Shown one piece after another: positions 44,082-52,302 of a DNA stretch of 64,000 nucleotides. This DNA is from JAEYFP01 sp964566545 (GTDB taxonomy: Bacteria > Bacillota > Clostridia > Lachnospirales > Lachnospiraceae), in the NCBI GenBank assembly GCA_964566545.1, contig CAZMIX010000003.1, positions 62,001 through 126,000 of the forward strand, written 5' to 3'. The notes beneath the pieces are model-generated. The model was not told the origin of the DNA. It did no database searches and was given only the letters and a program-made list of their open reading frames with translations. The stretch's first letter is position 1, and the number at the start of each line of letters is the position of its first letter. The position numbers and the translations under genes were made by a program.

Positions 44082-44126
44082 CATACTGTTTCATATTTTT
44101 AGTATGCATAAAAAATGATTTGTCAA
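44082..44126 (-). promoter_or_regulatory. Promoter and candidate TetR operator of the methyltransferase-TetR unit
   Basis: On minus, TTGACA (44121-44126) and a weak -10 (TACTAA) are followed by CATACT, 13 bases and AGTATG (44082-44106), a perfect 6-bp inverted repeat. A further copy of the flanking sequence (TTTCAT..AGTATG) lies at 44143-44161. This fits an autoregulatory TetR site. Confidence 0.5.
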
Positions 44127-44198
44127 TCATAAAATGCAATTATTTCATGTTTTATAGTATGTTCTTTTATTGCCAATCGCCCCTATGGAAACAGTAGC

Positions 44199-44233
44199 AA
44201 AAGAGGCCCACCGGTCATTCCGGTGAGCCTCTT
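44199..44233 (-). terminator. Intrinsic terminator after ppdK
   Basis: On minus, a 14-position stem (AAGAGGCTCACCGG with CCGGTGGGCCTCTT, one mismatch) around a 5-base loop, ending in TTTT. It lies about 37 bases after the ppdK stop. Confidence 0.85.
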
Positions 44234-44269
44234 CATGCCCAAAACACTATGATTTTAAGCGATTTCTTT

Positions 44270-46888
44270 TTAGTTGTTCATTGCTGCCTGTGCTGCCGCA
44301 AGTCTTGCGATCGGCACACGGAACGGGGAGCAGGACACATAGTCAAGGCCTACCTTGTGGCAGAACTCGATACTGGACGGATCTCCGCCATGCTCACCGC
44401 AGATGCCTAAATGCAGATCAGGTCTTGCTGCACGGCCCTTCTTTGCAGCCATCTCTACCAACTGGCCAACGCCGTTCTGGTCAAGCCTTGCAAACGGATC
44501 GGACTCATAAATCTTTGATTTATAGTAGGCGTCGAGGAACTTGCCCGCATCATCTCTCGAGAAGCCGAATGTCATCTGTGTCAAGTCGTTCGTTCCAAAT
44601 GAGAAAAATTCTGCTTCCTCTGCGATTTCATTTGCCAGCAGTGCCGCACGCGGGATCTCGATCATCGTACCGATCACGTAACGGATGTCGGAGCCTTTTT
44701 CCTTCTTCACTGCCTCGGCTACCTCTACGACCGTATCCTTGACAAATTTCAGCTCCTTCTTCTCTCCTACGAGCGGAATCATGATTTCGGGCACAATATC
44801 GTAGCCCTTTTCAGCCTTTACTTCAATCGCTGCTTCCATAACCGCACGTGTCTGCATTCTTGCGATTTCCGGATAGGTCACCGCGAGACGGCAGCCTCTG
44901 TGGCCCATCATTGGGTTGAATTCATGCAGCGCGTCGCACGTTGCCTTTACCTGCGCTACGGTCAGGTGCATGCGCTCTGCAAGATCCTTGATATCCTTTT
45001 CGTCTGTCGGAACGAATTCATGCAATGGCGGATCCAGGAAACGGATCGTTACCGGTCTGCCTTCCATCGCTTCGTAAATACCCTTGAAATCTTCCTTCTG
45101 GAACGGGATCAGTCCCTCTAACGCTTCCGTTCTCGCTTCCTCTGTCGTGGAAAGGATCATCTGTCTGATCTTCGGAATTCTTTCCGGATCAAAGAACATA
45201 TGCTCCGTTCTGCAAAGGCCGATACCCTCTGCGCCGAGCTTCACTGCATTTCTTGCATCTGCCGGCGTATCCGCATTCGTGCGAACCTGCAGCTTTCTGT
45301 ATTCGTCTGCCCATCCCATGATGCGGCTGAAGTTGCCTCCGATTTCCGCTTCCACGGTCCTGATATCGCCGAGATAAATTTTACCTGTGGAGCCGTCCAG
45401 TGAAACATAGTCGCCTTCCCGGATCGTCTCGCCGCCAAGCTCAAACACCTTTGCTTCCTCATCGATCTTAATTTCGCCGCAGCCCGATACACAGGCGGTT
45501 CCCATACCTCTTGCCACAACGGCTGCGTGAGACGTCATACCGCCGCGAACAGTCAGGATCCCTTCTGCCGCATGCATACCCTCGATATCCTCTGGGGATG
45601 TCTCAAGACGAACAAGCAGTACGCGCTCTCCTGCCTCATGATGGTTCTTCGCATCGTCTGCCGTAAAGTAAACCCGGCCGGCTGCCGCTCCCGGTGATGC
45701 CGGAAGTGCGGAACCGATCACTTTGCCTTCCTTTAATGCCTTCACATCAAAGGTCGGATGCAGAAGCTGATCGAGAGATTTTGCATCGATTCTCTTCACT
45801 GCTTCTAACGGCGTGATCTTGCCTTCATCCACAAGGTCGCAGGCAATCTGCAAAGCTGCCGGAGCCGTACGCTTTCCGCTTCTCGTCTGTAAGAAGTAAA
45901 GCTTCGTATCCTCTATCGTAAACTCCATATCCTGCATATCGCGGTAATGGTCTTCCAGTCTGTTTGCGATGGCCATAAACTGCGCGAATACCTCCGGCAT
46001 ATCCTCCTCAAGTCTCGTAATCGGCTGCGGAGTACGGATGCCCGCAACGACATCCTCGCCTTGTGCGTTAATCAGATATTCGCCGTAAATGCCCTTAGCG
46101 CCTGTACTCGGATTACGCGTAAACGCAACACCGGTTCCTGATGTGTTGCCCATATTCCCGAATACCATCGCCTGCACATTGACTGCGGTGCCCCAGTCGC
46201 CAGGAATGTCGTTCATACGTCTGTAAACGATCGCTCTTGTGTTGTCCCATGAACGGAATACGGCTTTAACAGCCTCCATAAGCTGTACCTTCGGATCCTG
46301 CGGGAATTCCTCTCCCATCTTCTCTTTATAAATGGATTTATACTTCGCGATGACCTCCTGAAGATCCTCTGCCGTCAAATCCGTATCAAACTGAGCACCC
46401 TTTGCTTCCTTGATTTCATCCAGGATACCGTCAAAGAACTTCTTGCTCATCTCCATTACAACGTCCGAGAACATCTGGATAAAACGTCTGTAGGAGTCGT
46501 ACGCGAATCTCGGATTGCCTGTCTTCTTTGCAAAACCCTCTACCGAGATATCATTGAGGCCTAAATTCAAGATCGTGTCCATCATGCCGGGCATGGAAGC
46601 ACGCGCGCCGGAGCGAACCGATACGAGAAGCGGATTCTCCGTATCACCAAACTTCTTTCCCTGCTGTTCTTCAAGCGCCGCAAGCGCGTCAAAAATCTGT
46701 CCCTTGACTTCCTCGCTGACTGCCTTTCCCTTATTATAGTAATCCGTGCAGGCTTCGGTCGTTACCGTAAAGCCCTGTGGGATTGGAAGACCAAGATTCG
46801 TCATCTCCGCAAGGTTTGCACCCTTGCCTCCCAAGAGGTTGCGCATGTCCGCGTTACCCTCCTTAAATAGATACACCCATTTTGCCAT
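44270..46888 (-). CDS. ppdK: Pyruvate, phosphate dikinase
   Basis: An 872-residue PPDK that interconverts pyruvate, ATP and Pi with PEP, AMP and PPi, a key step in PEP/pyruvate exchange of anaerobes. The ATP-grasp domain starts with NLLGGKGANLAEMTNLGLPIPQGFT. The swivelling phosphohistidine domain has GGMTSHAAVVARGMG with catalytic His. The C-terminal TIM barrel has GLCRTEHMFF, MGHRGCRL and the catalytic Cys in HLGICGEHGGDP. Length is normal. ATG at 46888 has GGAGGGAAAG upstream and a long leader with a terminator-like element. Confidence 0.97.
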   Translation of the reverse strand: MAKWVYLFKEGNADMRNLLGGKGANLAEMTNLGLPIPQGFTVTTEACTDYYNKGKAVSEEVKGQIFDALAALEEQQGKKFGDTENPLLVSVRSGARASMPGMMDTILNLGLNDISVEGFAKKTGNPRFAYDSYRRFIQMFSDVVMEMSKKFFDGILDEIKEAKGAQFDTDLTAEDLQEVIAKYKSIYKEKMGEEFPQDPKVQLMEAVKAVFRSWDNTRAIVYRRMNDIPGDWGTAVNVQAMVFGNMGNTSGTGVAFTRNPSTGAKGIYGEYLINAQGEDVVAGIRTPQPITRLEEDMPEVFAQFMAIANRLEDHYRDMQDMEFTIEDTKLYFLQTRSGKRTAPAALQIACDLVDEGKITPLEAVKRIDAKSLDQLLHPTFDVKALKEGKVIGSALPASPGAAAGRVYFTADDAKNHHEAGERVLLVRLETSPEDIEGMHAAEGILTVRGGMTSHAAVVARGMGTACVSGCGEIKIDEEAKVFELGGETIREGDYVSLDGSTGKIYLGDIRTVEAEIGGNFSRIMGWADEYRKLQVRTNADTPADARNAVKLGAEGIGLCRTEHMFFDPERIPKIRQMILSTTEEARTEALEGLIPFQKEDFKGIYEAMEGRPVTIRFLDPPLHEFVPTDEKDIKDLAERMHLTVAQVKATCDALHEFNPMMGHRGCRLAVTYPEIARMQTRAVMEAAIEVKAEKGYDIVPEIMIPLVGEKKELKFVKDTVVEVAEAVKKEKGSDIRYVIGTMIEIPRAALLANEIAEEAEFFSFGTNDLTQMTFGFSRDDAGKFLDAYYKSKIYESDPFARLDQNGVGQLVEMAAKKGRAARPDLHLGICGEHGGDPSSIEFCHKVGLDYVSCSPFRVPIARLAAAQAAMNN

Positions 46889-47147
46889 TCTGCTTTCCCT
46901 CCAATTATCATAGTTTTTTAGACAGCCATCTGAACATGGTAATCTAGCATAAAAATTTCGAAAGAATTTTACTTAATGAAAAAAAGCCAAGGTATGCCTG
47001 TATTGGGGTTACTTTGACTTATTTTCAATATTCTGTTTCAATAGGATTCTTTGCGACACGCCCATCTACCAATTCCTTCAGCTATTCTTATAAAAGACAA
47101 TTGTCTTTGCGTCACGTACAAACATTACTCTTTCCGTGCCGAAAATC

Positions 47148-47176
47148 ATTATAGCATATGCAAAAATAATTGTCCA
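47148..47176 (-). promoter_or_regulatory. Promoter of ppdK
   Basis: On minus, TGGACA, a 17-base spacer and TATAAT, a near-consensus sigma-A promoter located between glyS and ppdK. Confidence 0.8.
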
Positions 47177-47201
47177 CTTATAAATACATAAAAACAGGAA
47201 A

Positions 47202-47218
47202 AGAATAAGGTTTATTCT
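47202..47218 (-). terminator. Weak intrinsic terminator after glyS
   Basis: On minus, AGAATAA and TTATTCT pair around ACC, then TTTTCC and a later T5 run. The stem is AT-rich and short, so readthrough is likely. Confidence 0.4.
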
Positions 47219-47226
47219 GGGCTTGG

Positions 47227-48615
47227 TTAAAAACGGAATTTATCTTCAAAATAGGTTTCCAAATCCTCAATCTTAATCCGTTCTTGTTCCATTGTATCCC
47301 TGTCGCGTACAGTTACCGCGCCGTCCGTTTCGGAATCGAAATCGTATGTAATACAGAACGGCGTACCAATTTCATCCTGTCTGCGGTATCTCTTACCAAT
47401 ATTTCCGCGATCATCAAACTCACAGTTATATTTCTTTGAAAGCGTACCGAAAATCTTCTCCGCTCCCTCGTTTAATTTCTTAGAAAGTGGAAGAATGCCG
47501 ATTTTTACAGGCGCGAGCGCCGGATGGAAATGAAGCACCGTTCTCACGTCACCCTCGCCGATCTCCTCCTCATCATAAGCGCCGCATAAAAAGGCAAGCA
47601 GGACGCGATCCACGCCAAGAGACGGCTCAATCACATAAGGCACATATTTCGCTTTCTTTTCATCATCAAAATAGCTCATATCCTGACCGGAAACATTCTG
47701 ATGCTGCGTTAAGTCATAATCGGTCCTGTCCGCAATTCCCCAAAGCTCGCCCCAGCCGAACGGGAACAAAAATTCGATATCCGTCGTAGCCTTGGAATAA
47801 AAGGAAAGCTCTTCCTTGTCATGATCGCGGACGCGCATTTCCTCTTCCTTCATGCCGAGTCCCGTCAGCCAGTCGATGCAGAACTGCTTCCAGTAAGCGA
47901 ACCATTCCAGATCGGTATCCGGTTCACAGAAAAATTCCAGCTCCATCTGTTCAAATTCTCTGATTCTAAAAATAAAATTGCCCGGCGTAATTTCATTTCT
48001 GAACGACTTTCCGATCTGTCCGATACCGAATGGGATTTTCTTGCGGGATGTTCTCTGTACATTTTTAAAGTTAACAAAAATACCCTGTGCGGTCTCCGGC
48101 CTCAAATAAACCGTATTCTTCGCATCCTCCGTAACGCCCTGAAAGGTCTTAAACATCAGGTTAAACTGCCTGATATCCGTAAAGTTATGCTTTCCGCACG
48201 TCGGACACGGAATCGCATTATCTTCCACATACTGCTTCATCTTTTCCTGTGACCAAGCGTCCACGGAACCGTCTAGCGTCAAGCCCTTCTCCGTGGCATA
48301 GTCCTCGATGATCTTATCCGCACGGAAACGCTCATGGCATTCCCGGCAGTCCATCAGCGGATCGGAAAAACCACCGATATGGCCGGAAGCCACCCATGTC
48401 TGCGGATTCATCAAAATGGCACAGTCCACACCGACGTTATAAGGGTTTTCCATGATAAACTTCTGCCACCATACTTTTTTTACATTGTTTTTCAGCTCCA
48501 CACCAAGATTTCCGTAATCCCACGTATTGGCAAGACCTCCGTAAATTTCGGAGCCGGGATAGACGAAGCCTCTCGCTTTCGATAACGCTACAATCTTTTC
48601 CATTGTTTTTTCCAT
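47227..48615 (-). CDS. glyS: Glycyl-tRNA synthetase (alpha2 type)
   Basis: A 462-residue single-chain class II GlyRS, the type shared by eukaryotes, archaea and some Firmicutes. Seen are the N-terminal ARGFVYPGSEIYGGLANTWDYG, a zinc-like Cys pair segment CRECHERF and CPTCGKHNF, motif 2 GIGQIGKSFRNEITPGNFIFR, motif 3 GVDRVLLAFL, and the anticodon domain at the C-terminus. ATG at 48615 was chosen; a TTG 12 bases upstream is less likely. It follows a lipoprotein gene closely, so it may share the recO transcript. Confidence 0.95.
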   Translation of the reverse strand: MEKTMEKIVALSKARGFVYPGSEIYGGLANTWDYGNLGVELKNNVKKVWWQKFIMENPYNVGVDCAILMNPQTWVASGHIGGFSDPLMDCRECHERFRADKIIEDYATEKGLTLDGSVDAWSQEKMKQYVEDNAIPCPTCGKHNFTDIRQFNLMFKTFQGVTEDAKNTVYLRPETAQGIFVNFKNVQRTSRKKIPFGIGQIGKSFRNEITPGNFIFRIREFEQMELEFFCEPDTDLEWFAYWKQFCIDWLTGLGMKEEEMRVRDHDKEELSFYSKATTDIEFLFPFGWGELWGIADRTDYDLTQHQNVSGQDMSYFDDEKKAKYVPYVIEPSLGVDRVLLAFLCGAYDEEEIGEGDVRTVLHFHPALAPVKIGILPLSKKLNEGAEKIFGTLSKKYNCEFDDRGNIGKRYRRQDEIGTPFCITYDFDSETDGAVTVRDRDTMEQERIKIEDLETYFEDKFRF

Positions 48616-48658
48616 GCTTATTACCAAGCCTTTCTTAATATATAATTTATTATAATTT

Positions 48659-49252
48659 TTATTTTACGATGAGATAGGCAAGTCCTTCCGATTCGGCTGA
48701 AATTCTTGCCGCCTTTTCATCAAGAATATCCACATTGGCCGTTGAAAATAAAATCTTGCCGTATGTCTGGATTCGAATTGGTTCACTGACAATGACAATA
48801 TGTTTTTTTTCCATATCCATCAGCTCCGTTTTCCCGATTATATCCTGCCCCGCGCTGCTCTTTAACGTTACATCCAGATCATAGCCAGCCTCATAAGCCT
48901 CGCTAATCGTACCGTAGAAAAAAGGGACACCGTTAAAACTCGCGTAATCCTCGGGTGACGCAAATTCTATCAGCACTCTTGCCAATCCTTGCGCAACCTC
49001 AAAATCAGACAACACCGCATTTCCCTTAGAACCTGACAGTTTTTGATATTCTTCCAGTTCCTTGTCAATCATTGAGCGTAGCTCACCGGCATTATAGTAA
49101 TCCGCATCAAAGCTTTCGACGATGGCATCCGTCACTTTCCCATTTTTGTTTACAATTACGGTTGTCTCATTGACAGCAGTGTTTTGGGAGCCGCAGCCGT
49201 AAATCAAAATACTGCTGCAAATACTCATCATGAGAACAATCCATTTTTTCAT
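48659..49252 (-). CDS. Hypothetical lipoprotein
   Basis: A 197-residue predicted lipoprotein: hydrophobic signal with lipobox IYGC, then VIVNKNGKVTDAIVESFD and YYNAGELRSMIDKELEEYQ. I know similar proteins only as uncharacterised Lachnospiraceae lipoproteins found near glyS and recO. No enzymatic motif is seen. ATG at 49252 has GGAGGCGC upstream. Confidence 0.78.
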   Translation of the reverse strand: MKKWIVLMMSICSSILIYGCGSQNTAVNETTVIVNKNGKVTDAIVESFDADYYNAGELRSMIDKELEEYQKLSGSKGNAVLSDFEVAQGLARVLIEFASPEDYASFNGVPFFYGTISEAYEAGYDLDVTLKSSAGQDIIGKTELMDMEKKHIVIVSEPIRIQTYGKILFSTANVDILDEKAARISAESEGLAYLIVK

Positions 49253-49347
49253 CAGTGCGCCTCCTGTCCTTCTCTGTTGTCTGAGCGCCGAACGAGCATG
49301 GCTTTATGTATTACATTACATACTTTGTTATTATAACCCAAACGGCC

Positions 49348-50007
49348 TTATATTTTCAACATACAATTTTCAACCATCTCAAGACTTTTAAATGTTTTAT
49401 CTATGTACCGCTTCCTGTAAAAATCGGATAATTCCTGCAACTCGGCAAGTACGGAGGCCTTAACCGTAAATGTATAGAGATGCTCAACAGGAGTATGTAC
49501 GATAAAATCCACCGCATAAACAGCAGTGTCACTCAATTTCCGGTCGTTCGGAATACCCGGAAATTCTCCGTTTACGACAAGTGCTTTAATTTCATAAATG
49601 ACCCGAACCAGACAATTATCGATTGTCGGCTTTATAATTGCCCGAATCGACTGAAACAGCAATTTTAACATCTGAAGCTCGTCATTATTTTCTCTCGTAT
49701 AATAGGAAGCGTATTCCAAAAAATACATACCTAGATAAGCGCCTTCAAAATCAATTCGCAGTTCCTCAAAATAGTGGCTGATTTCTACTTCGATGAGATT
49801 GTACGCTGTCTTTCCTTCATAAAGCTTAAACGTACCAAAGGAAAAAGGATTGGTCGCCGCCATCATCCTGCTGTTGGGGCGTCTCGCTCCCTTCGCAAAG
49901 GCAGTGATTTTTCCTCTTTCCTTCGTCAGTATCACCAATCTTCTGTCATAATCATTGACAGGCCCTGTCTCCAAAACCATTCCTGTCACTAAGACAAAAT
50001 CTCTCAC
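49348..50007 (-). CDS. recO: DNA repair protein RecO, GTG start
   Basis: A 219-residue RecO, which loads RecA with RecR in gap repair. The N-terminal OB fold reads DFVLVTGMVLETGPVNDYDRRLVILTKERGKITAFAKGAR; the helical C-half includes FEGAYLGMYFLEYASYYT and KALVVNGEFPGIP. The classical CxxC zinc pair is absent. It is about 25-30 residues shorter than usual. The start is a GTG at 50007, inside the end of the YqzL-like frame. Confidence 0.9.
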   Translation of the reverse strand: MRDFVLVTGMVLETGPVNDYDRRLVILTKERGKITAFAKGARRPNSRMMAATNPFSFGTFKLYEGKTAYNLIEVEISHYFEELRIDFEGAYLGMYFLEYASYYTRENNDELQMLKLLFQSIRAIIKPTIDNCLVRVIYEIKALVVNGEFPGIPNDRKLSDTAVYAVDFIVHTPVEHLYTFTVKASVLAELQELSDFYRKRYIDKTFKSLEMVENCMLKI

Positions 50008-50149
50008 AGCCTATGTCCCCTGCCCGACGGCTATACCCCGCCTGATAGTATGTTTCTGCATCCATATACGGATGCTCGCTCCTGTAATTCAAGTAGGCCT
50101 CAATCCGACCTGTCATCTCAAAGCTCTTCCAATTATCCTGTCTGTTCAT
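49952..50149 (-). CDS. YqzL-like small protein between era and recO
   Basis: A 65-residue frame whose first half NWKSFEMTGRIEAYLNYR has the W..F..TG.I..YL pattern of YqzL, the small protein that sits between era and recO in Bacillus. The last 18 codons overlap the start of recO in another frame, which is long for this family, so the end may be altered. ATG at 50149 has GAGATGA upstream. Function unknown. Confidence 0.55.
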   Translation of the reverse strand: MNRQDNWKSFEMTGRIEAYLNYRSEHPYMDAETYYQAGYSRRAGDIGCERFCLSDRNGFGDRACQ

Positions 50150-50270
50150 TTCATCTCTCCCATCCGCCTGTATTTTTTTAGTCCCTCATCCTTTTATTAG
50201 GATTCGCAATTTACAAAAATACATGCTGTTACTTATAGGAAAAAATGAAAATGATTGTTAGCAAATACGC

Positions 50271-51173
50271 TTAATGTTTCTTCTCACCATAGCCAAAATT
50301 TTTTAACAGTAAATCGCTGTCACGCCAGTCCTTTTTGACCTTGACCCACAACTTTAAATTTACCTGCATTTCAAGCAGACGCTCTATTTCATAGCGCGCG
50401 GCACTGCCGATTTTTTTAAGCATCGCGCCCTGCTTGCCGATAACGATCCCCTTGTGGGATTCCCTCTCGCAGATGATCGTCGCCTCGATGTCCACAATTT
50501 TTTTTCGATATTTCATGCTCTCGATCGTAACGGCAATCCCATGCGGAATTTCGTCATCCAAACATTTTAACGCCTTCTCGCGCACGAGCTCAGCCACGAT
50601 CTGGCGCTCCGGCTGATCAGTGACCGTATCCTCATCGTAAAACGGCTCGCCATAAGGAAGATAGCGCATAATCAAGTCAATTAGGGTGTCCGTATTATGA
50701 CCTTTCAGTGCCGACACCGGAATAACTTCCGTAAAATCACACAGATCCTTGTAAATCGTAATAATTTGCAGCAAGTCATCCCGTTTTACGGTATCCGACT
50801 TATTAATAACTAAAATTAACGGGACTTTGAGCGATTTTAGCTGCTCCGCAATATGCTTATCCCCTGGACCCACAAAGGTCGATGCCTCAACAAGCCATAA
50901 AACAACGTCTACCTCCGAAAGAGTCCGCTTCGCAATTGTCACCATGTAATCGCCGAGCCGGTTTTTTGCCTTATGGATGCCCGGTGTATCCAGAAATACG
51001 ATCTGCCCCTCTTCACTCGTATAGACAGTCTGGATCCTGTTTCTGGTCGTCTGCGGTTTGTCAGAGGTGATCGCTATTTTCTGTCCGATCAGACGGTTCA
51101 TCAGCGTTGACTTGCCGACATTCGGACGTCCGATCAGAGCGGCAAAGCCCGCTTTATATTGTTTTTCTGTCAT
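50271..51173 (-). CDS. era: GTPase Era
   Basis: A 300-residue ribosome-assembly GTPase that binds the 16S rRNA 3' end. The G domain has G1 LIGRPNVGKSTLMN, G3 FLDTPGIHKAK and G4 LVINKSD; the C-terminal KH domain has ATIICERESHKGIVIGKQGAMLKKIG. Length is exactly typical. ATG at 51173 has AGAAGGAAAC upstream. The order era, yqzL-like, recO is conserved in Firmicutes. Confidence 0.97.
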   Translation of the reverse strand: MTEKQYKAGFAALIGRPNVGKSTLMNRLIGQKIAITSDKPQTTRNRIQTVYTSEEGQIVFLDTPGIHKAKNRLGDYMVTIAKRTLSEVDVVLWLVEASTFVGPGDKHIAEQLKSLKVPLILVINKSDTVKRDDLLQIITIYKDLCDFTEVIPVSALKGHNTDTLIDLIMRYLPYGEPFYDEDTVTDQPERQIVAELVREKALKCLDDEIPHGIAVTIESMKYRKKIVDIEATIICERESHKGIVIGKQGAMLKKIGSAARYEIERLLEMQVNLKLWVKVKKDWRDSDLLLKNFGYGEKKH

Positions 51174-51190
51174 ACAATCGTTTCCTTCTG

Positions 51191-52249
51191 TTATTTTGTC
51201 TGCGCAGGATCCTTAGGGACGTTCTGCTCTGCGCCCTTCTGTTGGTTTACTTGCTCCTGTGGCCTTGCATCACCGGGCAAAAGCGATTTTTGCAGCTTTT
51301 TCTTATGACTCTTTTCCGCACTTTTTATAATCAGTAGTATAACTGCCACAATGACTCCAATAAAAACTGCAATGACAAAGAGGTAAGGAATTGCAACCAC
51401 AAAGTTAATCCCGAAATTCTGTAAACCCTTTCCTACATTATAAACGCTTTCCGCAAAGCCCGTACTCATCCGATCCCATGCCGATTTTTCTATCTGGGGC
51501 GTCAGACGTTCCACCTCAGCTATATAGAGATAGACTGTACTATACTCCACCTGATTATCCATCGAACGAAGCTGGGACTCATAGGACTCCAGTTGGTAAC
51601 GCACCTCTGTCAAGCGCGCTTCTAGACCGATGATCGTCTCCAAATCCTGCGCCTGATCCAAAAGTTCATTCAGGCGATCCCGCTCAATCCGCAGGGAGTC
51701 CCGATGCGCCTCAATATCCACATATTGCAGCGTCACATCATCGATGCTTTCATTTTTGCTTGTTACATTAGACTGCTCCGACACCGCATCCACAAACGCC
51801 TCCAGACGTTCGGTCGGAATGCGGGCAGTAATACTCGCGTAGCGGTTTCCACTTTCACTGTAATAACTGTTGCCTCCAATGTCCTTGTACTGCGAGTATC
51901 CTCCAAGACTTGTAATCTTATTTTCGACATTGACCAGCAGCTTATCGAATTCCTCTGTCTCCACGTTCATGTTGACATTTTTGATCAGCTTCCGGTTATC
52001 CTGCAGTTCTCCGACAGATTCTGTTTCTCCTCCGGCGGCATCATAACTCTCCTCCTCGTAGACAGCCTCTTCTGTTGCATAAGCGGCATTCTTTGATCCA
52101 TATACATCGTCCGTACGCATATAGGCTCCCGAATCCGCCACAGGTGCCTCCGCAGACCATTCCGCGGCGGTCGAAGCCGAACCGCAACCTGCAAGCAGCG
52201 CCGCCGTTAAAAGCAGCCCGCTCATTCCAATTAACCAATTTCTTCTCAT
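51191..52249 (-). CDS. DUF4349 lipoprotein
   Basis: A 352-residue lipoprotein: signal peptide with lipobox LLAGC, an acidic linker, then a DUF4349 domain (LIKNVNMNVETEEFDKLLVNVE, SITARIPTERLEAFVDAV), a coiled coil (DSLRIERDRLNELLDQAQDLETI), and a C-terminal membrane helix (VVAIPYLFVIAVFIGVIVAVILLII). Function unknown, perhaps envelope sensing. ATG at 52249 has GGGAGG upstream; earlier starts would bury the signal peptide. Confidence 0.85.
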   Translation of the reverse strand: MRRNWLIGMSGLLLTAALLAGCGSASTAAEWSAEAPVADSGAYMRTDDVYGSKNAAYATEEAVYEEESYDAAGGETESVGELQDNRKLIKNVNMNVETEEFDKLLVNVENKITSLGGYSQYKDIGGNSYYSESGNRYASITARIPTERLEAFVDAVSEQSNVTSKNESIDDVTLQYVDIEAHRDSLRIERDRLNELLDQAQDLETIIGLEARLTEVRYQLESYESQLRSMDNQVEYSTVYLYIAEVERLTPQIEKSAWDRMSTGFAESVYNVGKGLQNFGINFVVAIPYLFVIAVFIGVIVAVILLIIKSAEKSHKKKLQKSLLPGDARPQEQVNQQKGAEQNVPKDPAQTK

Positions 52250-52302
52250 ATACATCCTCCCTTTTTTCATTGCTTTCTTGTTATCCCTCTCCGACTTTTT
52301 TG

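Larger units (their letters stand above)
46889..47226 (-). promoter_or_regulatory. Long structured leader of ppdK (candidate attenuator)
   Basis: About 250 bases separate the promoter from the ppdK ATG. On minus it holds two copies of CGTGNCGCAAAGA (47104-47116 and 47048-47060), a palindrome AAAGACAATTGTCTTT, and a weak hairpin followed by seven T (46979-47006). The hairpin before the gene could end transcription early. I could not match it to a known riboswitch class; no T-box motif is present. Confidence 0.4.

Noticed and set aside
47041..47176. GEMM (c-di-GMP-I) riboswitch in the ppdK leader
   Set aside because: GACGCAAAG occurs, but the tetraloop receptor and the other conserved GEMM blocks are absent.
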